DNA of 64,000 nt from Gemmatimonas sp. UBA7669 (GCF_002483225.1 NZ_DLHL01000027.1:1-64000); one strand, 5' to 3'. Shown: positions 1 through 8,538, numbered from the stretch's first letter. The notes: generated by a model not told the origin, from the letters alone. Translations and numbers: made by a program.

Positions 1-264
1 AACACCGGCTTTCTCAGCACCCTGATAGGGCCTCTGGTGCGTCCCGGTACCCTCGCATCACTTCTGTACACCGTGCGACGAGAGCATCTGCGGCGTTTCT
101 GGAAGCGCATTCGTGGGCGAATTCCGTACGAGATGCACTTCGTCGCTGAGTCGCAGGTACTTGATGTGGTGCAAAGCTCGGGTGGTACCGTGGTTGATAC
201 CGTCGACGTCAGTCGACTGCAGAACCGCGGGAGTCTTCGCTTTTCGGTGACGAAGGGCTCGTGA
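1..264 (+). CDS. C-terminal fragment, possibly a SAM-dependent methyltransferase
   Basis: Frame 1 is open from the left edge to a stop at 262-264, so only the last 87 residues of a longer gene are seen. The fragment is basic in its first half (LLYTVRREHLRRFWKRIRGR). Its ending, MHFV...QVLDVVQSSGGTVVDTVDVS...LRFSVTKGS, resembles the last helix and strand of class I methyltransferases, where 'VL..v...GG.v' precedes a terminal 'Y.v.kp' strand. No catalytic motif lies in the visible part, so the assignment is weak. The next gene follows within 80 bases on the same strand. Confidence 0.4.
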   Translation, partial: NTGFLSTLIGPLVRPGTLASLLYTVRREHLRRFWKRIRGRIPYEMHFVAESQVLDVVQSSGGTVVDTVDVSRLQNRGSLRFSVTKGS

Positions 265-341
265 GATCCAGCATGACACCTGATGGTGCGGATGGGGCAG
301 GTGAGGTGCAGATGCGGCAATTCCTTTCAACGGAGAGTCTC

Positions 342-1010
342 ATGGCGACATTACGTGTGGGGCGGGTGGTGTGGTCAATGGGCGCTGCGCTCGTGTTTCC
401 CGTGGCCGCGCTATCGGCGCAGGAGTGCATGGGCGGACTTGCCGTGAGTAACATGAGGAATGCGGTTGGCGGCACGATTGCCGGTGCTGGTGCGCAGCGC
501 ATCGTGTTGGCTGCGTATGAGCGGTTGGGCAGCCGCCTGCAGTTGGGCGCGCAAGCCGGCGTGCGCGGCACGTCGTTTGGCTCAACCGATGCCCGCGCGG
601 TTGGGGCGAGTGCTAGCTGGCGAGCGGGTCCTGCGGCGGAGAAGGGGCTGCGTGCCTGTCCGTATGTGCAGGCCGCGTGGCAGGACGGGCCCGCAAACCA
701 GGGCTACAACCTGCACCAGGTGCAGGGGGCGGCTGGCCTCAGTGTAGGGCGAGCGCTCTCTGCGGGTTCACTTACTCTCGTGCCATTCGCACGCCTCGGT
801 GTGTTGCATTTGCGAAACACCAGTGGATTCGAGGGGCAGCGCACCACGTTTTCGCGCAGCCTTGGCGAAACAGGCGTGGGGGTCGGCTTGCGATTCGGTC
901 AACAGTTCATGCTGACACCAGCAATCAGTCGACCGTTTGCCGCAGGCTCGCAGCCTGGTGCACCTGAGCCCACGTACTCGATGGCGTTCAGGTTCGGGTT
1001 TGGGCGGTAG
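342..1010 (+). CDS. Secreted, outer-membrane-barrel-like protein of unknown function
   Basis: The start at 342 is preferred over upstream in-frame codons because GGAGAG lies 4-9 bases before it and the product then begins with a good signal peptide (MATLRVGRVVWSM, then a hydrophobic run ending ALSAQ). The mature ~195 residues alternate polar and hydrophobic residues with many Gly and aromatic residues and end FRFGFGR, which is typical of outer-membrane beta barrels. The early mature sequence CMGGL is also found in the protein encoded at 17379-17978, so the two may be distant relatives. No catalytic motif is seen and the function is unknown. Confidence 0.6.
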   Translation: MATLRVGRVVWSMGAALVFPVAALSAQECMGGLAVSNMRNAVGGTIAGAGAQRIVLAAYERLGSRLQLGAQAGVRGTSFGSTDARAVGASASWRAGPAAEKGLRACPYVQAAWQDGPANQGYNLHQVQGAAGLSVGRALSAGSLTLVPFARLGVLHLRNTSGFEGQRTTFSRSLGETGVGVGLRFGQQFMLTPAISRPFAAGSQPGAPEPTYSMAFRFGFGR

Positions 1011-1016
1011 GCGGCG

Positions 1017-1421
1017 TTGACAAGCAGCCTGTGGTGGCTGATGCCGTTGCTGGCAACAGTGATGTGGGCGTCACCACCACAGCTCATTGCCGGTGCTTCC
1101 CGCCTACTGCGTTGCGACAAATTCCCCGGTATGGTTCGTGTTGCGCGTGACATTGCCGACGATGCGAATCCCGAGGTGTGTCGCGCCGTGCATGTCGCGT
1201 GGCGCGCGCTGAAGAGCTCCACACGACGTTCATCGGCACAGACAATGGACTCGACGCATGTGGTGTTCCACCGTTTCCCCGTGCTCGGCAGCAATTCGCG
1301 TCGGTCGCTGTATCAGCTCGGATTTTTCACAACGGGGCGCGCTTACCGAGAGGTAGTGGTGGATCGCGCGAACTGGACGGCGGAAGTGCAAGCAAGAGAA
1401 GGCCAACGGGGCGGTCGCTGA
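1017..1421 (+). CDS. Doubtful small hypothetical protein
   Basis: A 134-codon frame begins with TTG six bases after the previous stop. Its N-terminus is hydrophobic enough to be a signal peptide (SLWWLMPLLATVMW), and codon third positions are GC-rich. The C-terminal half (VVFHRFPVLGSNSRRSLYQLGFF, then YREVVVD) reads like real protein. No family is recognised and no ribosome-binding site is clear. If it is not coding, the 438 bases from 1011 to 1448 hold nothing else I can identify. Confidence 0.33.
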   Translation: MTSSLWWLMPLLATVMWASPPQLIAGASRLLRCDKFPGMVRVARDIADDANPEVCRAVHVAWRALKSSTRRSSAQTMDSTHVVFHRFPVLGSNSRRSLYQLGFFTTGRAYREVVVDRANWTAEVQAREGQRGGR

Positions 1422-1448
1422 CCATCGGCGTCCGCTGACTTCTGCTGG

Positions 1449-1826
1449 TCAGCCCGTACGAGGTAGCCGCTTCAACTTGGCAATTTGCTCCGCTTCCTTG
1501 GAACGGAGCGCATGCCACAGGTCCCAGTCCTGCTGGAGACCGAGCCAGAAGTCCGCACTCATGCCCGTGACCTGCGCGAGCCGGAGCGCCGTGTCCGGAG
1601 TGACCGCCCGCTTGGCATTGATGACCTCGTTCAGTCGCGGAAACGAGACGCCAAGCTGAATGGCAAACGCGGACTGCGAGATGCCGAGGGGCTTGAGAAA
1701 CTCCTCGAGCAGCATCTCACCCGGATGCGTGGGCGGCCGATGGGTGGGGAGGCGGCGTTGGACCAGCGGCGCACTCTTCGGCGCCTTAGTGATAGTCCGT
1801 GACTTCGACGTCGTCGGCATAGCCAT
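1449..1826 (-). CDS. higA: HigA-type antitoxin, XRE family
   Basis: This 125-residue protein carries the HigA hallmark HPGEMLLEEFLKPLGIS at about residues 34-50. A Cro/C1-type helix-turn-helix follows (QSAFAIQLGVSFPRLNEVI), then the typical FWLGLQQDWDLWHA segment. The N-terminus is about 30 residues longer than usual and basic, so a later start is possible. It overlaps the upstream toxin gene by 41 bases, giving the toxin-first order typical of higBA. HigA proteins neutralise HigB and repress their own promoter. Confidence 0.88.
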   Translation of the reverse strand: MAMPTTSKSRTITKAPKSAPLVQRRLPTHRPPTHPGEMLLEEFLKPLGISQSAFAIQLGVSFPRLNEVINAKRAVTPDTALRLAQVTGMSADFWLGLQQDWDLWHALRSKEAEQIAKLKRLPRTG

Positions 1827-2079
1827 CCTCCCACCGGAAACAGATCCGGTACTGATCGTTTATCCGAATACTGTGCTGACCAATCCGTGTCCCACGCAAC
1901 GCTTCCAGACGATTGCCCGGCGGTATGGCAAGTTCTCGGAGATCGCGCACCCGGTTGAGTTGCGTCAGCTTTCGCATGACCACCGGCCACAGGCCGCTCG
2001 GACAGGCCTTCCTGGCGCGGCGGCTGTCCACGCCATTGAAGAGGTCCTCGGTGGCGAGGTCGGCGAAGGTGCGTATCAC
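1786..2079 (-). CDS. higB: HigB-type toxin, RelE-like mRNA interferase
   Basis: The 97-residue product matches the HigB/RelE plasmid-maintenance killer family: IRTFADLATEDLFNG at the start, LRELAIPPGNRLEALRG in the middle and the diagnostic end QHSIRINDQYRICFRWEDG followed by a DVEVTDYH tail. Family members cut mRNA on the ribosome. The start is GTG at 2079, just downstream of an inverted repeat and a -10-like element, and the gene is translated ahead of the overlapping antitoxin gene. Confidence 0.88.
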   Translation of the reverse strand: MIRTFADLATEDLFNGVDSRRARKACPSGLWPVVMRKLTQLNRVRDLRELAIPPGNRLEALRGTRIGQHSIRINDQYRICFRWEDGYADDVEVTDYH

Positions 2080-2084
2080 AGTAT

Positions 2085-2107
2085 CTATTATAACGGCATC
2101 TGTTATA
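2085..2107 (-). promoter_or_regulatory. higBA promoter with candidate HigA operator
   Basis: A perfect inverted repeat TATAAC-N7-GTTATA occupies 2089-2107. Read on the minus strand, TATAAT (complement of 2086-2091) overlaps its proximal arm and lies 6-12 bases before the GTG start of higB. An antitoxin bound to the repeat would cover the promoter, as is known for HigA. The -35 element is not obvious. Confidence 0.6.
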
Positions 2108-2300
2108 GTTGCCAGTCCCAGCTACACGACATGGGACGAAACAGGCTCAGACTACCTGGTGTACTGCCTTGAGCAAAAAATCGCCCCGTCCGTTCGGTCC
2201 ACTTACTTTGGAGGTAAGATGGCAAGCATGTACCGGGAAAGTGCGACGGAACCTGCAAGTTGGTGTCGAGGCAAGGATCGTCGACTCTGGAAGTGGAACT

Positions 2301-2816
2301 ATGCGGGTGAGATCGATACGGTGGCCGCTGTTGGTTGTACTTTTTATCTTTGCGGCTTGCCGAGACGCAACCACCGGTGTGGCGGGAACCTTTACCGTCA
2401 CGGGCAACGTGTCCAACACCGCAGGATTGGCGGTGGCGGACGTGCCGGTCGAGGTCAGGCTGATCCACCCAACCTGCGAATCTGATGGCACTGCCCAGGC
2501 AGGCAGCACGAAGACGTCCACCGACGGGGTCTACACGCTGCAGTTCAAGGAGATGTTCGACGGCTGCGTGCGACTCATCGCCAGGCCGCCCGGTGGCACG
2601 CCGGTTGTGGTAGAGCGCACCAAGGTGGATGTGCGGCCAAACCGGGACTATCTGATCATCAACGCGGTGCTGCCCTCGCAGGATGCTGAAATAGCTCGCG
2701 TCACCTCTGGTGTGACGCCAGCGTTGTTGTATGCTGGCACGACTTCAGTCAGGGGCGAGCGATGCGAGGCGCTCTACAACCCGACGGGTCGCCTGTCGAT
2801 TCCGCCCGAGCAGTAG
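2301..2816 (+). CDS. Lipoprotein with carboxypeptidase-regulatory-like domain, 3' end fused to IS remnant
   Basis: The start ATG at 2301 gives a lipoprotein signal peptide (MRVRSIRWPLLVVLFIFAAC) with the lipid-modified Cys at residue 20. Residues ~30-120 (GTFTVTGNVSNTAGLAVADV, then DGVYTLQF) resemble Ig-like carboxypeptidase-regulatory domains. From about codon 150 the frame runs into sequence matching the N-terminus of an IS5-type transposase (ALYNPTGRLSIPPEQ) and stops at 2814-2816. The original C-terminus was therefore probably replaced by the insertion. Function unknown. Confidence 0.6.
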   Translation: MRVRSIRWPLLVVLFIFAACRDATTGVAGTFTVTGNVSNTAGLAVADVPVEVRLIHPTCESDGTAQAGSTKTSTDGVYTLQFKEMFDGCVRLIARPPGGTPVVVERTKVDVRPNRDYLIINAVLPSQDAEIARVTSGVTPALLYAGTTSVRGERCEALYNPTGRLSIPPEQ

Positions 2817-3716
2817 CTGCGCGCGCTGCTGCTGCAGCTCCTCTATTCGATTAGGAGCGAACGGCAGCTCGTCTGGCAGCTCGGGTACAATCTGCTCTAC
2901 TGCTGGTTTGTCGGTCTTGATCTCGAGGTGGCGGCGTGGTACGCCACAACGTTCACCAAGCATCGGCAGCGGCTGCTTGAAGGGGACATCGCGGCGCAGT
3001 GCCTCGCGCGTACCGTGGCGACGGCGGAGCGGGCGCGCCTGCTCTCGCCGAACACTTCTCGGTCGATGGGACGCCGCTCTGGGCCTGGGCGAGTCAACGA
3101 GTGTACGACCGAAGGACGATGACTCGGATTGACCGGTAGATCCGGGCAATGACGGCGTGAGTGTTCATGGCGAGAAGCGGCGCAACACGACCCGTCAGTC
3201 CGTGATGGATCCAGAGGCGCCCAGGGCCCGCAAATCGTTCAACGTCGCGTCGATCCTCGCGTACTAGGCGAGCGCGCTGGTCGACAATCGCCACGGTTTG
3301 GTGGTGAGCACCGTGGTGTGCAGTCTGAATGGGCGAGCCGAAGTGGACGATGCGCTGAGTCTCCTGCGAGGCATTGCCGGCCTCGCGCTGCGCGCGACCG
3401 TGGGCGCCGACAAGGGCTACGGTACGCGGGACTTCGTGGAGGGCGCCTGCGCAGCCGACTTCACGCCGCACGTGGCGGAGAGGGCGAAGGGCAGCGCCAT
3501 CGATGGGCGCACCACGCGCCAAGAGGTCTACGCGATCGGCCAACGCGCGCGCAAAATAATCGAGGAGGTGTTCGGCTGGCCAAGAAACCTCGCCGGACTG
3601 CGGAAAGTGAAGCATCGGGGCACCACACGAGTCGATTGGATCGTCACCGTCGCGTGCGCCGCGTACAACCTGATGCGCTTGCGGCGCCTCATACCGGCCT
3701 GCCCCCAGGCCGAAGG
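2745..3716 (+). pseudogene. Decayed IS5-family transposase
   Basis: Translated pieces in successive frames match the common IS5-type DDE transposase: NPTGRLSIPPEQ, a TAG at 2814, LLLQLLYSIRSERQLVWQL, a frame change near 3048 into EHFSVDGTPLWAWASQR, stops near 3138, then DPGNDGVSVHGEKRRNTTRQS. After another stop at 3265-3267 come DNRHGLVV, VGADKGYGTRDFVEG, AIDGRTTRQEVYAIGQR, EEVFGWPRN and VACAAYNLMRLRRLI. At least two stops and two frameshifts make it inactive. Flanking inverted repeats and target duplications could not be recognised, so the element limits are approximate. Confidence 0.85.
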
Positions 3717-4302
3717 CAGCTTCACGCGCCACGGCAATAGCGCGGACGCCGCCCAAGGGAAGCCGCGAGGCCTGCAGAACCGGCCGTGTTCGACGCCAAT
3801 CAGCGCCAAATCTCCGCCGCAGCACGGATCCGCTCGTCAAGCTCCGGCTTTCTCAGCGTTCTGCCAAGTAAAGAGCGACTTTGTATCGCCGAACCCGCGG
3901 ATGGGCTCGGCTCGTAGACTTCATTCTCCGCAAACAATGACTTCTGGGCAATAGTCAATAGGGTGTTTGACCTATTGCAAGATTGGGAATAATTCACAAA
4001 GCTGACTTCAGCTTTGATGTGGCTGAGTGAAGACGATTCGCACAAGTCTCTCGCGTGAGGAGTGTTGCTCGGCGGGTAGCTTCATCTCAGAGGGCGCGAG
4101 AGGACGATCAGTAGACCGAAGGTGAGTTGGAATGCTTGGCCTTCCCATCGGTTAAGGTCGTTCGAAACTTCGATCGTCGTATCGCCACCACTTCAGCGCT
4201 TGCGCAGTGTTCGAAATGCTGAACATCCCGGCTTGCGCCGACGAATCGGCTTACGGCCAGTGACCGTAAGCAAGCTATTCACTCTCTTGATGGAGCGGGC
4301 GC
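3717..4302. other. Non-coding, lower-GC stretch after the IS remnant
   Basis: No frame here reads as a convincing protein. GC is visibly lower than in most of the window. One perfect 7-bp inverted repeat (CAATAGG at 3956-3962, CCTATTG at 3971-3977) lies in it; without a T-run it is not a clear terminator. The stretch may hold the promoter of the protease gene at 4303 and leftover IS flank. Confidence 0.4.
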
Positions 4303-5610
4303 ATGAGAAGTTACGTCAAAGCGTCAACGGTATTGAGCCTTTCACTCTTGGCCGCAGCTTGTGAGCCTAGTCGCAGCACTGCTGCCGACTCGATGGACGA
4401 ACCCGCGAGGTCGATGTCAGGGGCGAAGAATCAGCCAGTGTTGCGCACTCTCCGAGAAGACTTTCAAGAGATTGCGGCACGTGACCACTCGTTCGGCGGC
4501 TTTTGGGTGGGTGAGAACGGCCAGCTAGTCGTCGCCACCAAGACGGGCGAAGTTAGCCGGGAAACCGAAGAGTTAGTCCACGGTTGGCTTCGCCGCAATT
4601 CACGTGCCGACCTCACCGCACGGCGCATTGAGGCGTTCAAAGTCATGTACGACTACGCTGAGCTGATGGGGTACTACGAGAAGATTCGCAGCTCCGTCGC
4701 TTCGCATCGCGATGTCGCAGGTATTGGCATCGACGAGCGAACCAACTCCGTACTGGTGAACGTTCGAACAGAGGTCGGCAAGTCGTGGGTAGAGAGTCAA
4801 CTGGCAGCCCAGAAGATAGGGGCGCGTGAAGCCAAAGTTGCGCTCGAGACCAACGGATATGACGTCCAAGCGGGTCTTCAGTCGACCTTTGCTACCTTGC
4901 GAGGAGGAATTCAAGTTACCAACAGCATCGTTGGCGATTGCTCGATCGGATTCCTTGGCCATATGACCATTGGGCCGAACGATCCCTATCCGGACATGAG
5001 TCGACCCGTAATGACGACTGCTGCACACTGCACGCAGAGCCAGATCTCCTTGGTTGGCGAGACATTCGGTCAGCCATCATCAGCAAGACCGATCGGGAAC
5101 GTCTCTCGAATTGCACAGGTCTATACATCGTGCGGGGGCGGGTACGTTTGGTGTCGTTACGCTGACGTCGCCTTGATTGCCGTTCGGGACACCATTCCAA
5201 TCGGATGGGCGACGGCTGCGATTTCGACTGCCACCACACCACCGGCGAATCCTTCCTACCTAGGATGGCGAGCATATGCAGGAAGTGGCGTTACCGGCGC
5301 GGTCTTGGGAGAGACCATTACTCGGGTTGGGCGTACGAGAGGTCAGACGACCGGCACCGTAGTTGTAAGCTGTCAGGATCGACAGTCCACCCTGCTTCCG
5401 GGAATGTGGACCCTTTGCGCGATGAACGCGACGGCAACCACTGAAGGAGGCGATAGTGGTGGCACTGTGTATATTCCAAGCACGGTAGGTCAGCCCACTA
5501 CACCGCGCGCCGTTGGCACCCTCTTTCAAGGTGGGGTTGGCAGCACATGGTTCAGCAGCGCGGGATTTGTGAACCTGGCTCTTGGGAACGACGTGTATTT
5601 CGTTTGGTAG
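4303..5610 (+). CDS. Secreted trypsin-like (S1) serine protease, lipoprotein
   Basis: The 435-residue product starts with a lipoprotein signal (SLSLLAAAC, Cys20). Residues ~40-200 look like a propeptide of the kind seen in streptogrisin-like proteases, and the catalytic domain follows. The S1 triad is visible: His242 in TTAAHCT, Asp288 in RYADVALI and Ser385 in EGGDSGGTVY. Extra Cys pairs suggest disulfides. It probably acts in the periplasm or on the cell surface. Codon use is less GC-rich than in housekeeping genes here, which suggests transfer. A further lipoprotein gene starts 44 bases downstream. Confidence 0.85.
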   Translation: MRSYVKASTVLSLSLLAAACEPSRSTAADSMDEPARSMSGAKNQPVLRTLREDFQEIAARDHSFGGFWVGENGQLVVATKTGEVSRETEELVHGWLRRNSRADLTARRIEAFKVMYDYAELMGYYEKIRSSVASHRDVAGIGIDERTNSVLVNVRTEVGKSWVESQLAAQKIGAREAKVALETNGYDVQAGLQSTFATLRGGIQVTNSIVGDCSIGFLGHMTIGPNDPYPDMSRPVMTTAAHCTQSQISLVGETFGQPSSARPIGNVSRIAQVYTSCGGGYVWCRYADVALIAVRDTIPIGWATAAISTATTPPANPSYLGWRAYAGSGVTGAVLGETITRVGRTRGQTTGTVVVSCQDRQSTLLPGMWTLCAMNATATTEGGDSGGTVYIPSTVGQPTTPRAVGTLFQGGVGSTWFSSAGFVNLALGNDVYFVW

Positions 5611-5654
5611 TCTGGTGTAACCGCAGCCTCAACAACAACCGCGGAGTACGAGTC

Positions 5655-6092
5655 ATGATCAAGAGCACTTCCTTTCACGCGACCATAGCGGTCCCATTCG
5701 TGCTGATTGGCGGCCTTCTTGCTGGCTGCGGCGGATCGTCGACCGACCCAACGACCGACCCACGGGTTGCGATCTCCGCCAGCGAGGAAGTGGTGCTCGG
5801 CGCAGGTCCGATCAACGTCACCTTCAGCAATCTGCAGGACTCAGAGATCCTTCTCGGTCATTGCCCGCAGACGCTGGAGCGTCAGGAACGGTCGACGTGG
5901 GTGGTTGCAAGCACAGACTTTTCGTGCGACGCCGTCCTCAACCGACTGGCTCCTGGTGAGCGCCTCGTGGTCGCCGTTGATTTTCCCTTGGTTGAGCGGG
6001 GGGTCTATCGACTGCGTTTCGATGTTCGCGATACCGCTCGAACGCTGCTTCCCGCGGTCGATCGTGTAAGCAATGCGTTCAACGTGAGGTGA
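5655..6092 (+). CDS. Small lipoprotein, unknown function
   Basis: The ATG at 5655 gives a lipoprotein signal (FVLIGGLLAGC, Cys25) followed by a Ser/Thr/Asp-rich linker and one compact beta-rich domain (ISASEEVVLGAGPINVTFSN to RLRFDVRDTAR). That pattern is like single Ig-like or BsuPI-like domains. An upstream in-frame ORF extension lacks a signal and is rejected. The gene lies directly after the S1 protease and could be co-transcribed; a role as partner or inhibitor of the protease is speculation. Confidence 0.65.
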   Translation: MIKSTSFHATIAVPFVLIGGLLAGCGGSSTDPTTDPRVAISASEEVVLGAGPINVTFSNLQDSEILLGHCPQTLERQERSTWVVASTDFSCDAVLNRLAPGERLVVAVDFPLVERGVYRLRFDVRDTARTLLPAVDRVSNAFNVR

Positions 6093-6177
6093 ACGGTCCT
6101 CTCTTGGGGGGCCCCCGAGCCGTTTATTGAACAGCGGTTGGGGCAGTACCGCCGGCCGGCCGGGTGTGGTACCTTCT

Positions 6178-6283
6178 ACAGGTCCCGGGTCCCGGAGGGC
6201 GTCAGCCCGCCAACTCCGTCAGGACCCCGCAGGTAGCAGCGGTACGTGGATCCTGTCGTCGCTTCGTCAGGCCCGGGGCACTG
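6178..6283 (+). ncRNA. ffs: Small (4.5S-type) signal recognition particle RNA
   Basis: The conserved SRP core is readable at 6211-6245: CCAACTCCGTCAGG, ACC, a short loop, GGT, AGCAGCGGTA. Its 5' end (GTCCCGGGTCC) can pair with the 3' end (GGCCCGGGGCAC) with small bulges, giving a ~105-nt hairpin. A strong intrinsic terminator follows at once, and dnaX lies downstream, as in many bacteria. The apical loop reads CCGCA rather than the usual GGAA tetraloop. The exact ends are inferred from the pairing. Confidence 0.72.
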
Positions 6284-6332
6284 CGCGCAGCCTTTTCACT
6301 CTCCCGAGTGATGGGCTGCGCGCTTTTTCTTT
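6283..6332 (+). terminator. Intrinsic terminator of the SRP RNA
   Basis: Perfect 10-bp stem GCGCGCAGCC (6283-6292) / GGCTGCGCGC (6314-6323), with a second inner stem CACTC/GAGTG (6297-6301/6306-6310), then TTTTTCTTT. It ends 29 bases before the dnaX start. Confidence 0.92.
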
Positions 6333-6360
6333 CCCCACCGTTTTTGCAGTAGATTCCGGC

Positions 6361-8178
6361 ATGTCGCTCGCCCTCGCCCGGAAATACCGCCCGCGCAACT
6401 TCGCCACCGTCGCGGTGCAGAATCACGTGGCCAATACGCTCAAGGGCGCCATTGCCCGCGGACGCGTGGCGCACGGCTATCTGCTCTGCGGCCCGCGCGG
6501 CACGGGCAAGACGACGCTGGCCCGCGTGCTGGCCATGGCGCTCAACTGCGAGCGCCGCGGCGACCCGGCCCTGGCCGGCGAACCCTGCGGGCAGTGCGGC
6601 AGCTGCCAGAAGATCTGGAGCGGCTCGGCCTCGCTCGACGTGGTGGAAATCGACGCCGCCTCCAACCGCGGCGTGGACGACGCCCGCGATCTGCGCGAGC
6701 GCGCCATGTACGCGCCCTCCGGTGAGGACCGCTACAAGGTCTATATCGTGGACGAGGCGCACATGCTCACGCGTGAGGCCTGGAACGCGCTGCTCAAGGT
6801 GCTTGAGGAGCCGCCGCCACGCGTGGTGTTCGTGTTTGCCACCACCGAGCCGCAGAAAATCGCGCAAGCCGCCGCACCGGTGCTTTCGCGTCTGCAGCGC
6901 TTTGACCTCAAGCGCATCGGGCCGTCGGAAATCCGCGAGCGCCTCGCGGCCGTGCTCAGCGAAGAAGAGGTCAGGTTCGAACCGGAAGCGCTGGGCATGA
7001 TCGCCCGCGCCGCCGACGGCGGATTGCGTGACGCGCTCTCGCTCACCGACCAGGTGCTGTCCATTGGCGCGAGCGCCGAGGTGACGGCTGAGCGCGTGCG
7101 CGAAGCGCTGGGCCTCGTGCCCGACGAGGAGTTTCTCGCGCTGCTGGACCTGGTGGCCGAGCGACGTGCGGCCGACGTGTTTCCGGCCGTGCAGCGCCTG
7201 GCCGACAACGGTGTGGACTTCGTGCTGGTGCTGGCGGGCCTGGGCGATTTGTTGCGCGCACAGCTCGCGCTGGCGCTGGGTGGTGAACTACCCGACTTGT
7301 CGGAGCGTCTTCGCGCGGCGCTGAGTGAACGCAAGGGCCGCGTGGCGGGCGGCGACCTGCTGCGCATGTTGCATGCCCTGCTCGAACTCGAGCCCATGTA
7401 TCGCCGCAGCGGACAGCCGCAGCTCTTGCTGGAGACGCTGCTGGTGCGCTTCGCGCTCATGGATCGCACCGTCGAGCTCGAAGAAGTGCTCAAGGGCTTT
7501 GGCGGGGGCGGGCACGATGATCCGCCGCCGCGCCGCGTAGCGCATGAGCCGCGCGTGGCCTCGGCGCACGCACTGCCGCCCTCGCCGCCGCCGGCGGTGG
7601 CCGCCGCGTCGTCCGCGCATGCGATTCCCGCGCCGCCCATGCCGCAGGTGGCAATTCCGCAGGTGGCCATTCCGCGCACGGCCACGCAGCAGGTGGCCGA
7701 GGCGGCAGCCGCGGCACAGCTGGCCCCGCCACGCTCGGCGCCGGCTGAAGCACCGGGCGCCCCCCCGTCGGTGGAGCAGGTGCAGAAGCGCTGGAACCGT
7801 GTGGTGGAAGCCATTCAGTCACGTGGCCGCGGCATGCTGGCGCAGGCGGTGCAGCGCATGCAGCCCCTGTCAGTGGACGGGAACGGTGTGCTGACGGTGG
7901 CGTATGAGGTCACGGACGACACGTTTGCGCAGGCCGTGGACGGCGCGCGGCACGATGTCGTGCAGGCCATGCAGGAAGTGCTGCGTGGCGTGACCGGTCT
8001 GCGTGTGCAGGCCGCGGGCGCTGCAGCCTCGGCGCAAGGCGCCGCAGGCACGAGCGCGCGCCCCACCAAGCGCCTCACCGCGCACGATGTGCAGAAGCAG
8101 CGCACGTCGCACCTGGCGGCCAAGGATCCGTTGCTCGAAGCCGCCGTGCAGGCGCTCGACCTGGAACTGATGGACTAA
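6361..8178 (+). CDS. dnaX: DNA polymerase III subunits gamma/tau
   Basis: The start ATG at 6361 begins MSLALARKYRPRNF, the standard DnaX opening; the frame extends upstream into the SRP RNA but that part is not coding. Walker A is GPRGTGKTT (residues 44-52), the zinc site uses Cys63, Cys76, Cys79 and Cys82, Walker B is YIVDEAHML, and sensor 1 is FATTEPQKI. A Pro/Ala-rich linker (~380-470) joins a tau-like C-terminal domain, giving 605 residues. It is the clamp-loader ATPase of the replisome. No obvious slippery site for a short gamma form was found. ybaB and recR follow, the classical dnaX-ybaB-recR order. Confidence 0.97.
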   Translation: MSLALARKYRPRNFATVAVQNHVANTLKGAIARGRVAHGYLLCGPRGTGKTTLARVLAMALNCERRGDPALAGEPCGQCGSCQKIWSGSASLDVVEIDAASNRGVDDARDLRERAMYAPSGEDRYKVYIVDEAHMLTREAWNALLKVLEEPPPRVVFVFATTEPQKIAQAAAPVLSRLQRFDLKRIGPSEIRERLAAVLSEEEVRFEPEALGMIARAADGGLRDALSLTDQVLSIGASAEVTAERVREALGLVPDEEFLALLDLVAERRAADVFPAVQRLADNGVDFVLVLAGLGDLLRAQLALALGGELPDLSERLRAALSERKGRVAGGDLLRMLHALLELEPMYRRSGQPQLLLETLLVRFALMDRTVELEEVLKGFGGGGHDDPPPRRVAHEPRVASAHALPPSPPPAVAAASSAHAIPAPPMPQVAIPQVAIPRTATQQVAEAAAAAQLAPPRSAPAEAPGAPPSVEQVQKRWNRVVEAIQSRGRGMLAQAVQRMQPLSVDGNGVLTVAYEVTDDTFAQAVDGARHDVVQAMQEVLRGVTGLRVQAAGAAASAQGAAGTSARPTKRLTAHDVQKQRTSHLAAKDPLLEAAVQALDLELMD

Positions 8179-8206
8179 GCGCCTTTCACACTCTACTACA
8201 CACCCG

Positions 8207-8515
8207 ATGGATTTGTTCAAGATGCTCGGCCAGTTCAAGGACATGCAGTCCCGCATGCAGGCCATGCAGGAAGAGATGTCGCAGCGCACGTTCAGCGCGC
8301 TGGCTGGCGGTGGGATGGTGTCCGCCGATGTCGATGGCAAGATGCAACTCAAGCGCATCCAGATCGATCCGTCCATCATGAACGACAAGGAGATGGTGGA
8401 AGATCTCATTGTCGTGGCGGTGGCCGAAGCGCAGAAGAAGGCGGCCGATGCCATGCAGATGGAGTTGCAGAAGGTCACGGGCGGCATCGACTTGCCGTTC
8501 AAGCTGCCGTTCTGA
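8207..8515 (+). CDS. ybaB: YbaB/EbfC nucleoid-associated protein
   Basis: The 102-residue product has the YbaB pattern: MLGQFKDMQSRMQAMQEEM coiled start, then GGGMVSADVDGKMQLKRIQID, and AVAEAQKKAADAMQ near the end. The family binds DNA as a dimer. It sits 28 bases after dnaX and 23 bases before recR, the conserved three-gene block linking replication and recombinational repair. Confidence 0.95.
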   Translation: MDLFKMLGQFKDMQSRMQAMQEEMSQRTFSALAGGGMVSADVDGKMQLKRIQIDPSIMNDKEMVEDLIVVAVAEAQKKAADAMQMELQKVTGGIDLPFKLPF

Positions 8516-8538
8516 CCTTCGCGCGGTTCTGAGGCGAC

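Noticed and set aside
5..3857. CCGGCTTTCTCAGC at 5-18 repeated at 3844-3857, considered as IS end or attachment site
   Set aside because: Fourteen-base matches are expected several times by chance in 64 kb; nothing else flanks the copies alike.
6127..6360. N-terminal extension of dnaX to 6127
   Set aside because: It would translate the SRP RNA and its terminator; DnaX homologs begin at the MSLALARKYRP position.
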